From assembly GCA_017411305.1 (NCBI GenBank), contig JAFQQI010000120.1, positions 1 to 64,000 of the forward strand: a stretch of 64,000 nucleotides of DNA, written 5' to 3'. This DNA is from Lachnospiraceae bacterium (lineage in GTDB: Bacteria; Bacillota; Clostridia; Lachnospirales; Lachnospiraceae). Under the pieces are notes generated by a model. It saw nothing but the letters and a program-made list of their open reading frames with translations, was not told the DNA's origin and made no database searches. A program made the translations under genes and the position numbers. Every line of letters starts with the position of its first letter. Position 1 is the first letter of the stretch. This document shows positions 52,524 to 60,181 of the stretch, piece after piece.

Positions 52524-52874
52524 GTGTGTAATCTGTCCCATTTAAGTGTGTAATTTGCAGTAGGATGAAGTGTGTAATCTGTCCCATTTGTCGTACACAA
52601 TCTTTGAGAGAGGGTTTACAGATGTAAAAAAACGAGAAAATCGGCTCTTAAAATCTTTCTATAAATCCTTAATTTATCGCTATTTTGAGCCAAATTCCCT
52701 TATTTTGTAAATATAAACGAAAATAGTGTGTAATCTGTCCCATTTGCGATTTTGGAAGTGTGTAATCTGTCCCATTTGCAAAAAATGTGTGTGTAATTTG
52801 TCCCAATTAAGTGTGTAATTTGTCCCAATTAAGTGTGTAATCTGTCCCAATTAAGTGTGTAATTTGTCCCATTT
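52524..52874. other. Iteron replication origin
   Basis: Eight full 20-bp iterons GTGTGTAATYTGTCCCAWTT start at 52524, 52570, 52726, 52758, 52789, 52811, 52833 and 52855, plus a partial one at 52546. The last four are in strict 22-bp register. AT-rich DNA follows (52920-52960). Together with the Rep_3 gene this is the expected oriV. Confidence 0.88.
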
Positions 52875-53174
52875 GTAGTATGTAAACATACTGATTTCCA
52901 ATAAGTTACAGAACCCTAATACTTCTTAATATATAATTAATATATATCTAATACCTTTTTTCAATTTTCATTTTCGACGATTATAGACATAAAGCGGAGC
53001 CTTAAAACAATCTAACAATCCATGCGGCATATAAAAAACAAATGTTCTGCTTATGCAAAGATAATAAAAACAACAATAGGGAAGAAATTAAGTCTGTCAT
53101 GTTTTAAAGTGTTTCTAAATGTTAAAATTCGTTTTTACTTTCCCTGCCGTATAGTTTCTTATTAGGAAAAGAAG

Positions 53175-53182
53175 TATATTTG
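53175..53182 (+). promoter_or_regulatory. Possible mob promoter -7 element
   Basis: TATATTTG, followed by CTTGCGG, lies 107 bases before the mobC start. No matching TTTG -33 was found at 20 bp. Weak call. Confidence 0.35.
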
Positions 53183-53198
53183 CTTGCGGAAATAAATA

Positions 53199-53237
53199 GC
53201 AAGATGTGTTTTTGTGTACACAAAAACCTTATCTTGC
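53199..53237. other. Inverted repeat before mobC, candidate oriT or regulator site
   Basis: GCAAGAT...TTTTTGTG-TA-CACAAAAA...ATCTTGC: a 39-bp two-part palindrome in the non-coding DNA upstream of mobC and the relaxase gene, where oriT is normally placed in small Bacteroides mobilisable plasmids. No T-run follows, so it is not a simple terminator. The nick site cannot be assigned from sequence. Confidence 0.45.
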
Positions 53238-53288
53238 CGGATAAACCGGGACAAATTATTTCGCAACTCAATAATTTTCTAATGTTAT

Positions 53289-53675
53289 ATGACGGAGAAA
53301 AAGAACAAAACCAGGCAGTTACATATAAGACTAACGGAAGAACAGGAAAAGCTTATAAAATCGAAGGCTGTTAATTATCCCACTCTATCAGGATATATAT
53401 TGGATGCAGCTCTTCATTTTGATGATAAGAATGGGATACGAAAATTAGAGGTTATAGAATCTTGGGCTTCAGAATATCAAAAATGGAAAAATGACATCTC
53501 TCATTTGTCTTCCAATATAAATCAGTTGGCTCATTATTGTAACCAATGTAAAGCTAATGGTATTTTAAACAATTCCGTTGTCGAGGAAAACAATAAGTTG
53601 ATGAAGGAGTGGAATAATATTTCCGGTAAGATAGTTGAATTCCAAAAATGGCTTGTTAGGTTTGCTAAAAAATAA
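53289..53675 (+). CDS. mobC: MobC-like relaxosome accessory protein
   Basis: 128 residues. The N-terminal ribbon-helix-helix (RQLHIRLTEEQEKLIKSKAVNYPTLSGYILDAAL) and helical C-terminus with SSNINQLAHYCNQ..ANG...N match MobC proteins, in which NINQLA is the recurrent motif. It helps the relaxase open oriT. The relaxase gene follows after an AT-rich gap of 119 bases. Confidence 0.9.
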   Translation: MTEKKNKTRQLHIRLTEEQEKLIKSKAVNYPTLSGYILDAALHFDDKNGIRKLEVIESWASEYQKWKNDISHLSSNINQLAHYCNQCKANGILNNSVVEENNKLMKEWNNISGKIVEFQKWLVRFAKK

Positions 53676-53794
53676 TTTTATATATTTATGATTATATAAG
53701 TTTAGATATTTATGGATATATAGTTTTATAATTATAGAAATATATAATTATATATATTTTTAAATGTATATAGAAATAATTATATAAGTATAAA
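53676..53794. other. AT-rich gap between mobC and the relaxase gene
   Basis: Nearly pure A/T with repeated tatata/ataatta runs. No gene or clear promoter element seen. Confidence 0.5.
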
Positions 53795-55345
53795 ATGATT
53801 GTTCGAATTCTGAAGGGTTCAAGTTCTTTTTCTGCCGTGGGTTATAATGAAGAGCGGGTTAAGAATGGTGAAGGACAGTTGCTATGTTCCAATAATTTTG
53901 GTTCAACAGCAAATGTTCTATTTACTAAACCGTCAGATTATAAAAATTACTTAAAGGATTGGAGTAGCAGAAATAGTAGGATAAAATCACCACAGTTACA
54001 TGTTACAATATCATGTAAAGACAAATCTTATAATCCTGAAGAACTTAAAGAAATTGGGATAAAGTGGTTAGAAAAAATGGGGTATGGTTCTAATCCTTAT
54101 ATGATTTATTTTCATTCTAACACAAAGAATAACCATATTCACATCATAACTTCAAGAATAGATGGACAGGGAAGAAAAATCAATGATAGTTATGAAAAAG
54201 AAAGATCAGTGAGAATACTGGATAGCATTATTGGTTTGGATAGATATGCTTTGCTTAGGAAGGAAATAGCTAAAGCTTTAAAATATTCGTATACATCAGA
54301 AAAACAATTTTGTCTTATTCTTGAAAGTAGAGGATTCCGTGTATTTGATAGTGGTAAGAGTCTTAAAATATTATCTGGCGGAGAAAATGTAGAAATTGAT
54401 AAAGAGTTAATAAATTTCTGCATGAACAAATACAGACATGAACTTACGAAACAGGAAAAGAGTAAATTATATGCTTTGATAAAGAAATACTCAACAATTC
54501 TTCCCAAAGATGAATTTTCTGAATTTATGAAAATGAAATTTGGACTTAATTTCATATATATGGGTAAGAAAGACAGTCCTTATGGTTATTGTATCGTTGA
54601 TGACGCTAATAAGCGTGTCTATAAAGGAAGTGAAATCTGTTCTTTAAAATTATTGCTTTCCAATCTTGAACGCAATAAGGAAATCGATGTGGAAATAGAA
54701 GTGTTGCTTAAAGATTATTTTTACAGAAACAGATATGCAAATTCAAAGGAACTAAATCATATGTTAGGCAAATATAGAATGAAATATTATGATGGGAAGA
54801 TTATCAATAAATATACTAAGGAAACTAAACTGGTAATGCCAAGAGCTTTCAATGAATTTATAGCTTATAATAATAAACTGCGTTATGTAAGTAATGTATA
54901 TAATCCTCAAACAAATGGTGAATATGAATATTTGAGTAAAAGATTTGTTATCAAAATAGAAGATTTAAAAAGAATTGGTTGTAAATCTTCTGTTAATGAT
55001 AACTCTTATTATAAAGAATTGATTGAGGAAATATTAAAACTAAATGGAAATCTAAGAGATGAATTGAACTCTTTAGGTATTAGTGTCAGAAAAGTCGGGC
55101 AGGAATTTATTTTTATCGACGATGATAGGGATGTTGTTTACAGCAATGAAAGAATAGGTCTTAATTATTCTTTGTTAGAAGAATCGATGACTTTAGATGT
55201 ACCTGTAAGATTCTACGATAACGATGAATTTGCTACCAATAATAATGAAGAACTCATAGATGTAATAGATTCATTGAGTGATATGATATATGTTAATACA
55301 TCAATGGGTGGTGGTGATAATCCTAAAAAACGACGGAGGAGATAA
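53795..55345 (+). CDS. mobA: Relaxase/mobilisation nuclease
   Basis: 516 residues. The N-terminal ~160 residues carry the relaxase motifs: a Tyr-containing start region (SFSAVGYNEERV), QLHVTISC, and NNHIHIITSRID (HxH metal-binding motif III). The rest is a long helical domain, and the C-terminus is basic (KKRRRR). The layout fits MOB_P-type relaxases of Bacteroides mobilisable plasmids. AT-rich compared with the tra operon, which suggests the replication-mobilisation block had a different origin. Confidence 0.88.
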   Translation: MIVRILKGSSSFSAVGYNEERVKNGEGQLLCSNNFGSTANVLFTKPSDYKNYLKDWSSRNSRIKSPQLHVTISCKDKSYNPEELKEIGIKWLEKMGYGSNPYMIYFHSNTKNNHIHIITSRIDGQGRKINDSYEKERSVRILDSIIGLDRYALLRKEIAKALKYSYTSEKQFCLILESRGFRVFDSGKSLKILSGGENVEIDKELINFCMNKYRHELTKQEKSKLYALIKKYSTILPKDEFSEFMKMKFGLNFIYMGKKDSPYGYCIVDDANKRVYKGSEICSLKLLLSNLERNKEIDVEIEVLLKDYFYRNRYANSKELNHMLGKYRMKYYDGKIINKYTKETKLVMPRAFNEFIAYNNKLRYVSNVYNPQTNGEYEYLSKRFVIKIEDLKRIGCKSSVNDNSYYKELIEEILKLNGNLRDELNSLGISVRKVGQEFIFIDDDRDVVYSNERIGLNYSLLEESMTLDVPVRFYDNDEFATNNNEELIDVIDSLSDMIYVNTSMGGGDNPKKRRRR

Positions 55346-55418
55346 TTATAAATGTTTATAAATATATAGTTTTAGATTTATATATTGATATGTTTATAGA
55401 AATTTTTTTTCGTTATTA

Positions 55419-55450
55419 TTTGGTAGTATTATTTATTATTCTTACATTTG
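55419..55450 (+). promoter_or_regulatory. Family-1 repeated promoter P5
   Basis: Plus strand TTTG (55419-55422), 20-bp spacer GTAGTATTATTTATTATTCT, TACATTTG (55443-55450). It drives the lipoprotein-parA-traB-like genes and is inside the presumed invertible segment. Confidence 0.75.
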
Positions 55451-55489
55451 CAAAAAATTATAATTGTTTCACTTATTAAATGTAGATTT

Positions 55490-55954
55490 ATGAAAAAATT
55501 AATTTGGGTAGTAATGGCTGCCATTTTAAGTTTTGGTATTGTGTCTTGTTCCAGTTCTGATGATGACCCCACAGAACAAGTTTCCAAAAACAAGGGAATC
55601 TTTAAAGTTGTGGTAACTCAAACAGGTGAATTGGATAAATTTGTTTTTTCTTCTTCTGTGAATGGGGGGGATGCTGCAAAAACAGGAGTTTTTGAAAGTG
55701 GTACTTCTAAAGATTTAGGGATGGCTTATCAGTTAACCGATGCTGAAGCTTGTAGAAATACCTATTCTTATCAAACAGACAAAAATGGAATGTTGCTGAT
55801 GGCAACAGTTGGTGTCTATGCAAAAGATGGATATGAGGATAAAAAGATAACTATAAATATGAAATTGTATCTTGACAATAAAATTTTGGGTGAAAAAGAA
55901 GAAACTTTTTCAGAAGGAGTTATCCAGATAAATTCTCATGATTATGTAAACTAA
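55490..55954 (+). CDS. Small lipoprotein of unknown function
   Basis: 154 residues from ATG 55490; an upstream start would fall within the promoter leader. Signal MKKLIWVVMAAILSFGIVSC with a clear lipobox, then SSSDDDP and a beta-rich domain (GIFKVVVTQTGELDKFVFSSSVNGG). It is 11 bases upstream of parA. Surface exclusion is possible but not shown. Confidence 0.65.
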   Translation: MKKLIWVVMAAILSFGIVSCSSSDDDPTEQVSKNKGIFKVVVTQTGELDKFVFSSSVNGGDAAKTGVFESGTSKDLGMAYQLTDAEACRNTYSYQTDKNGMLLMATVGVYAKDGYEDKKITINMKLYLDNKILGEKEETFSEGVIQINSHDYVN

Positions 55955-55965
55955 ATAATAGAATT

Positions 55966-56643
55966 ATGCCTGTCATTGTATTTGCTAATCAAAAGGGGGG
56001 AGTAGGAAAATCTACTCTTGCTGTAATGTATGCCAATCATCTTTCTGGTGTCAAAAATAAAAGGGTGACTGTTTGGGAAACTGATGTCCAGAAGAGTATT
56101 TATGAACAAAGGAAGGATGATGAGTTGACTTGGGGAAAGGAAAATATGAAATATGACGTTCATTACATACAATTAGATACTCTTCAAAATTCTGAAGCAA
56201 TGATGGTAGAAGCCAAAGAGGTCTATAAAGATGATATTGTCATTATTGATGTTCCTGGTAATATAACTGATAATTATATTGCTCCTTTGTTGATTTATGC
56301 GGATTTTATTATTTGCCCATATATGTATGAAACAAAAGTTCTTCAAAGTACAACAACATTTATTAAAGTTTTGAAGAAATTGAAGAAGATGTTTCCAGAA
56401 GTAATGAATCCTAAGATTCTTTATGTTCCTAATAATATAGATCCGAGAGAAGGTACAACAAAAGAACTTGAACAGCGAATGCAGGTTGATGATATATTCA
56501 GAAAGAATGGTGGTGGAGAAGTTTTGCCTAAAATTCATCAGCGTGCCGATGTTAAGAGATTAAATACATATATGAATACTCAAAAGCAGGAATACATAAG
56601 TTCTGCATGCTTTTCTCAACTCGATAAACATATTTTAGAATAA
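55966..56643 (+). CDS. parA: ParA-family ATPase, TraA-like
   Basis: 225 residues. Walker A KGGVGKST at 10-17, VVWETDVQKS in place of the usual D.D.Q, Walker B DDIVIIDVPG. ParA-type proteins start the tra operons of CTnDOT-type elements (TraA) and also serve partition. The next gene is TraB-like, supporting TraA identity; partition is the alternative or additional role. Confidence 0.85.
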   Translation: MPVIVFANQKGGVGKSTLAVMYANHLSGVKNKRVTVWETDVQKSIYEQRKDDELTWGKENMKYDVHYIQLDTLQNSEAMMVEAKEVYKDDIVIIDVPGNITDNYIAPLLIYADFIICPYMYETKVLQSTTTFIKVLKKLKKMFPEVMNPKILYVPNNIDPREGTTKELEQRMQVDDIFRKNGGGEVLPKIHQRADVKRLNTYMNTQKQEYISSACFSQLDKHILE

Positions 56644-56702
56644 TTTTAATAATTTTATTTTCATTTTATTTCTCTGTAACAAATTAAAGCCATAATTTTG
56701 CC

Positions 56703-57104
56703 ATGTCAAATGAAAAAAATAAAAAAGGTGCTGTTTCTGCAAAGTTGCCAGGCGGCATAAGATCTTTGATATCAGATGATGATGATACTCCTATTTTGGA
56801 ACCAAAATTGAGTTCTACTACAAAAGAAGAGAAAAAAAATTCTCTTAAAAAAGGGAATTCAATATTTGAGAAAGGAATGAGTATTGAAGAAAGAATCAAA
56901 TTCTACAAGCAAAAGAGAATTGAAAAAGAATCTTTGTATGTGGATGAGGAAGTGAAACAAGTGCTAAAAGCTTATTGTTCAGCTAAAAAGGCTAATAAAT
57001 GTAAGCTTACAGAGCTTGTTTCAGCAGCATTAAGTGAATTTATTGCAAACCATAACGATATGATTAAAGAGGCTATTCAAGAGAATAAAAATTTACTTGA
57101 ATAA
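56703..57104 (+). CDS. TraB-like (DUF3408-type) protein
   Basis: 133 residues. A disordered, charged N-terminal half and a helical C-terminal domain (SLYVDEEVKQVLKAYCSAKKANKCKLTELVSAALSEFIANHNDMI) like DUF3408/ribbon-helix-helix partners of ParA. Its stop codon TAA is the first three bases of the right 35-bp repeat; the repeat would recreate the stop after inversion. Confidence 0.7.
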   Translation: MSNEKNKKGAVSAKLPGGIRSLISDDDDTPILEPKLSSTTKEEKKNSLKKGNSIFEKGMSIEERIKFYKQKRIEKESLYVDEEVKQVLKAYCSAKKANKCKLTELVSAALSEFIANHNDMIKEAIQENKNLLE

Positions 57105-57136
57105 TTGTTTCACAAATCGGTCGTTTAATGAGAAGA
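57102..57136. repeat. 35-bp inverted repeat, right copy
   Basis: Perfect reverse complement of 50188-50222. The 6.9 kb between the two copies holds recombinase, repA, origin, mob and par genes. Confidence 0.85.
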
Positions 57137-57144
57137 AATAATTA

Positions 57145-57176
57145 AAAAAGGAACACTTTTATAGGTGTTCCTTTTT
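57145..57176. terminator. Bidirectional intrinsic terminator
   Basis: Stem AAAAAGGAACAC / GTGTTCCTTTTT (57145-57156 with 57165-57176), loop of eight. It lies just outside the right inverted repeat and so stops whatever transcript points out of the segment on that side. Confidence 0.85.
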
Positions 57177-57195
57177 GCATATAACGTAATTCAGT

Positions 57196-57432
57196 TTATA
57201 GTTGTTTCGAAAAAAAACTTCTTATTATTTCTTGTCTTGTCATCATCCTCCCTTCTGAGATAAGACATTCATAAGCATCTTTTCCCCGCAATGGGAATAG
57301 GGTATGGTTAGTACTGTCAATCGTTTCGTCGGGTCTATTGGCCACAAATACATGGGTCGAGAAATCTTTTCTGTTGAATACCCAAGTATTGATATGATAA
57401 TTGTCCAATGTAACAAGTTGTTGATGCAGCAT
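57196..57432 (-). CDS. Hypothetical small protein
   Basis: 78 residues from ATG 57432 (MLHQQLVTLDNYHINTWVFNRKDFSTHVFVANRP). Beta-rich start and charged helical end. It lies 5 bases after the stop of the membrane-protein gene upstream. No family recognised. Confidence 0.45.
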   Translation of the reverse strand: MLHQQLVTLDNYHINTWVFNRKDFSTHVFVANRPDETIDSTNHTLFPLRGKDAYECLISEGRMMTRQEIIRSFFSKQL

Positions 57433-57437
57433 GTATC

Positions 57438-57701
57438 TCAAGCTTTGATTGGAGTACCGAAAACAGCCGGAAGTTCTTTCACTTTTACGATGATGGTCTT
57501 CATTGATTCTTTAACAATGGACTTGATGAAGTCTTTGCATAGCAACAGTTCCCGCTTATATACAATGGACAATATCTTTCCTAATAGGAACGGAGCGGCA
57601 AACAAAACAATCATACAATACAATGATTTGTCCAATAAATAGATGAACATTAGGGAAGTGAACAGTAATGCTACTGCAAACATTTGAATGATACTTTTCA
57701 T
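57438..57701 (-). CDS. Small membrane protein
   Basis: 87 residues with two hydrophobic segments (~5-22 and 28-48) and a basic, helical C-terminus (YKRELLLCKDFIKSIVKESMKTIIVKVKEL). First gene after family-1 promoter P3. No family recognised. Confidence 0.5.
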   Translation of the reverse strand: MKSIIQMFAVALLFTSLMFIYLLDKSLYCMIVLFAAPFLLGKILSIVYKRELLLCKDFIKSIVKESMKTIIVKVKELPAVFGTPIKA

Positions 57702-57774
57702 GTTATTCTTTATATTTTGGCTGTAAGGCTCAGCCGGGTTACTATTACAACAGGATAGCCTTCATATCCCACTG

Positions 57775-57806
57775 CAAATATATAAATAATAAATGATAGT
57801 ATCAAA
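57775..57806 (-). promoter_or_regulatory. Family-1 repeated promoter P3
   Basis: Minus strand TTTG (57803-57806), 20-bp spacer ATACTATCATTTATTATTTA, TATATTTG (57775-57782). Nearly identical to P2. Confidence 0.75.
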
Positions 57807-57855
57807 TAATAATAAATAAATATTCTGATATATATTTATTTATCTAAATTTAATT

Positions 57856-58272
57856 CTAAATATTTCCTCTTAATTGGTAGTTTTCGATAGTAAGTTGCTT
57901 GTTTTTCTCTTTTTCCTTTTCTAATTCTTCGACCAAGAATTTGATTCTTTCGTCTCTTTTGAATTCCTTGAATTCACTTTTGGAGAGGTTACTGACGGTA
58001 GCGACGGTATTCTTTAACTTGGTATTCTCTTCTTTCAGCTTATCCATTCGGGCCAGTTCCTTGTCCGCCGTTTCCAGTTGTCTTTGTAAGCAGCTTATTC
58101 TTTGTTCCTGTGTGACATATTCATTGAGTCTTGTCTCTTCCTGGTTTGATTCTATATAATCCTGAAGACACGTCATGCCCTCAAGGAATGCCTTCAATTC
58201 TTTCTCATTCCTTTTCCCTGTTGTTTCATACTCCTTCAGGAGTATTGTTTTTATATGGTTGAAATCAGTCAT
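57856..58272 (-). CDS. Coiled-coil protein, paralog of 20721-21122
   Basis: 138 residues. The shared segment LQDYIESNQEETRLNEYV (54 bp of identical DNA) is followed by a long heptad-repeat coiled coil (EQRISCLQRQLETADKELARMDKLKEENTKLKN). It overlaps the end of the upstream recombinase gene by 8 bases. Function unknown; two copies in one element suggest they form or compete in oligomers. Confidence 0.6.
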   Translation of the reverse strand: MTDFNHIKTILLKEYETTGKRNEKELKAFLEGMTCLQDYIESNQEETRLNEYVTQEQRISCLQRQLETADKELARMDKLKEENTKLKNTVATVSNLSKSEFKEFKRDERIKFLVEELEKEKEKNKQLTIENYQLRGNI

Positions 58273-58915
58273 TTTTTCTGTTGTTCTTATCCACCAATTC
58301 CTTCTTTATCCGTTGGATGGTGGAAACGGATTTGTTTACCAGTTTGGCCACATTTCTAATGGAATATCCTCTATTGAGTAGGGTAATGGCTTCCCTGTAT
58401 TCTTCCAGTTTCTTTTCCTTCGACTTTCTGCTTCCCGTTTTTCTCCCTAATTTTCCGCCTTTTTCTATATAGAGTTTTCTTCCGCTTTGTAGCCGGTCAA
58501 CAATACCTTGCCATTCGATATTGGACAATTCAGCGAGTATGGTCGTGATGATCGAAGTAATGGGATTTATCCTTCCATCAGGAAGCAGTGTTTCCACATT
58601 GATATTTTGGATATAGACATTGATTCTGTTTTTATGCAGTTCTTCGATTGTCTTCAGAACTTCAAGTGTAGTTCTTCCCAATCTTGATATTTCCGTTACC
58701 AGTAACATGTCTGCCTGTTGCTCGATGCAGAAGGTTATACAGTTCTGAAGAACCTCCCTTTCTGAATTTCTCTTTTTCCCGGATATGTGTTCTTCAAAGC
58801 TGCCGATAATGGCATATCCCCGGCTGATGGCGAATCGTTCAAGTTCTGCCACCTGCCGTTGTGTAGATTGCCTGTTCCCTTGGGAACTGACACGGGAATA
58901 TAGGACTACATTCAT
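58265..58915 (-). CDS. Second serine recombinase (resolvase family)
   Basis: 216 residues. Catalytic domain with LYSRVSSQGN (Ser) and VTEISRLGRTTLE, dimerisation helix and a C-terminal helix-turn-helix (LNRGYSIRNVAKLVNKSVSTIQRIKKEL). It is divergent from the first recombinase in sequence. It may resolve plasmid multimers. It lies between the Abi gene and the coiled-coil gene, all on one strand with tiny gaps. Confidence 0.85.
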   Translation of the reverse strand: MNVVLYSRVSSQGNRQSTQRQVAELERFAISRGYAIIGSFEEHISGKKRNSEREVLQNCITFCIEQQADMLLVTEISRLGRTTLEVLKTIEELHKNRINVYIQNINVETLLPDGRINPITSIITTILAELSNIEWQGIVDRLQSGRKLYIEKGGKLGRKTGSRKSKEKKLEEYREAITLLNRGYSIRNVAKLVNKSVSTIQRIKKELVDKNNRKND

Positions 58916-58917
58916 TT

Positions 58918-59589
58918 TCAGAGATACTTTGCTATTGTATCCACCACTTTGTCTATTGTAGATAAAGAATCAGGAAGGTCTTCATCTATCCAGTTTAACA
59001 ATTCCATTATTTTATCGTGCATTCCTGAAGCATAAGATAAATTCTTTCTACCATTGACAAAGCAGATGGGTTCATTATGATTTATTCTATTTCTGAATTC
59101 TCTAATCTCAATTATCCTTTTGTTGATATCGGTACGATCAATGTTTGCAGGTTTATTCTTAAATATGGATAAAGGAATACCGGATAAGACGGCATATGGT
59201 TTCTTCTCAAACATGCTATTCCAGAATCCAAGATTCTGTTCTGCAATTATTCTTCCATGAGTGATTGCTATACCATTGTCTGCAAGTTTCTTTTCCGCCT
59301 TTGTTACTTCTCCTTTCATCCAATATTTGCTTCCAAGCCTACGGTCTTGCATGAACCCGTTCTTTTGATTGATAATCCATTCCTTATCATTAAAGTGAGC
59401 TGCTAAAGCATAGTGAAGTTGATTTCTCAAAATAACTTCAAATGAACCGAGGAGAGGATGAAAAGCCTGTGCCAATTCTAAATTGGCCTGATATAATTCC
59501 ATAGCTCTTTGTTTGTTTTTTCCTACAGCCCGGAAATATTTGTTTATTCTTTGATAAGAATAAAATCTTATAAATTTTCTGTAATTCAT
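58918..59589 (-). CDS. Abi_2-like HEPN abortive-infection protein
   Basis: 223 residues from ATG 59589; an upstream start would run through the RNA region. Abi_2-type layout: MNYRKFIRFYSYQRINKYF, AMELYQANLELAQAFHPLLGSFEVILRNQLHYAL, LGFWNSMF, and FRNRINHNEPI, which has the HEPN R-x4-H ribonuclease motif. Abi_2/AbiF proteins are toxins of abortive infection, reported to be controlled by a structured RNA. A candidate RNA lies directly upstream. The recombinase stands 2 bases downstream. Confidence 0.75.
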   Translation of the reverse strand: MNYRKFIRFYSYQRINKYFRAVGKNKQRAMELYQANLELAQAFHPLLGSFEVILRNQLHYALAAHFNDKEWIINQKNGFMQDRRLGSKYWMKGEVTKAEKKLADNGIAITHGRIIAEQNLGFWNSMFEKKPYAVLSGIPLSIFKNKPANIDRTDINKRIIEIREFRNRINHNEPICFVNGRKNLSYASGMHDKIMELLNWIDEDLPDSLSTIDKVVDTIAKYL

Positions 59590-59610
59590 TGTTTTTCCAA
59601 AAAATATTCC

Positions 59611-59618
59611 TACCTTTG
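59611..59618 (+). promoter_or_regulatory. -7 element of the candidate small RNA
   Basis: TACCTTTG on the plus strand, with ATTG in the -33 position (59588-59591, 19-bp gap). It points away from the Abi gene, into the structured region. Confidence 0.5.
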
Positions 59619-59623
59619 TACCG

Positions 59624-59703
59624 TAATGCTTGGTTCCTCCTCTGTTATCAAGACATGAAACCAAGTTCAGGATATACCCATTCCATCAAGGAGTGGGTTT
59701 TTT
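59624..59703 (+). ncRNA. Candidate structured small RNA opposite the Abi gene leader
   Basis: About 80 nt. First stem CTTGGTT / AACCAAG (59629-59635 with 59659-59665); second stem ACCCATTCC / GGAGTGGGT (59676-59684 with 59690-59698) followed by a run of T, an intrinsic terminator. The single non-Watson-Crick pair is G-U on the plus strand but C-A on the minus strand, which favours a plus-strand RNA. It is antisense to the Abi leader. No open reading frame. A minus-strand structured leader remains possible. Confidence 0.5.
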
Positions 59704-59711
59704 ATTTACTG

Positions 59712-59719
59712 CAAAGATA
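59712..59719 (-). promoter_or_regulatory. -7 element for the Abi gene
   Basis: TATCTTTG on the minus strand. A transcript from here would run through the whole structured region before the Abi start at 59589, giving a ~120-nt leader complementary to the candidate RNA. Confidence 0.45.
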
Positions 59720-59838
59720 CTCTTTTTTGTTTATTCAGATGTTATTATTCCTTCTATTTCTATACATTCTTGTATCAAATTGTAAGTCAGATAGTTATTT
59801 GATTATTTAATATTTATGATAAAAATATGCTAATAATA

Positions 59839-59870
59839 TTTGTTTTTGTCAATTATTATATTTAAATTTG
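59839..59870 (+). promoter_or_regulatory. Complete promoter upstream of a short transcript
   Basis: TTTG (59839-59842), 20-bp gap, TAAATTTG (59863-59870). The transcript would run ~150 nt to the hairpin at 59982-60026. The spacer does not match family 1. Confidence 0.6.
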
Positions 59871-59941
59871 TAGAAGTTTGATTCAAAAAGAAAATCTAAG
59901 AAATAGAAATGTATTATAGATTGTAAAGCATATCAGAATGT

Positions 59942-60036
59942 AGCCTAAATGTCCTTATTGTAGTAGGGATTTTAGTATAGAAGGGACTATACCATTCGGC
60001 TATTCGAATGAGAGTTCCTTTTTTTATATCTAAATA
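59942..60036 (+). pseudogene. Degenerate mini zinc-ribbon frame
   Basis: An ATG (59938) is followed at once by TAG, after which the frame reads PKCPYCSRDFSIEG... for about 30 codons to TAA. A single-base change would give a ~32-residue CPYC protein. It overlaps the terminator. This may be a broken small gene or chance in a non-coding RNA. Confidence 0.25.
59982..60026 (+). terminator. Hairpin terminator
   Basis: Outer stem GGGACT / AGTTCC-type with an inner CATTCG / CGAATG stem, then seven T. It ends the transcript from promoter 59839. Confidence 0.65.
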
Positions 60037-60057
60037 TTAACCTTAACAATTCAAATT

Positions 60058-60120
60058 ATGGACACACTGATGCTTCTCGTTGGCTTGGTTCAGATATGGA
60101 TTATGCTGACAAAAGATTGA
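60058..60120 (+). CDS. 20-residue hydrophobic peptide
   Basis: MDTLMLLVGLVQIWIMLTKD: one short membrane segment with a charged end, between two terminators (59982-60026 and 60182-60210). The size and hydrophobicity resemble type I toxin peptides, but there is no family match and no antisense RNA was shown. Confidence 0.35.
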   Translation: MDTLMLLVGLVQIWIMLTKD

Positions 60121-60181
60121 CAACACTTTGGAAATACGACTCTCTATCTCTATTTTGGAGAGTTCCAAAGTTGCAAATGTG

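Noticed and set aside
53180-53374. Plus-strand frame overlapping the mobC start
   Set aside because: It covers the palindrome and overlaps mobC in another frame; no protein features.
50188-57136. Integration of a small mobilisable plasmid flanked by attachment sites
   Set aside because: Simple integration gives direct repeats; these are inverted, and the gene order restored by flipping argues for inversion. A past fusion of two replicons is still possible on composition grounds.
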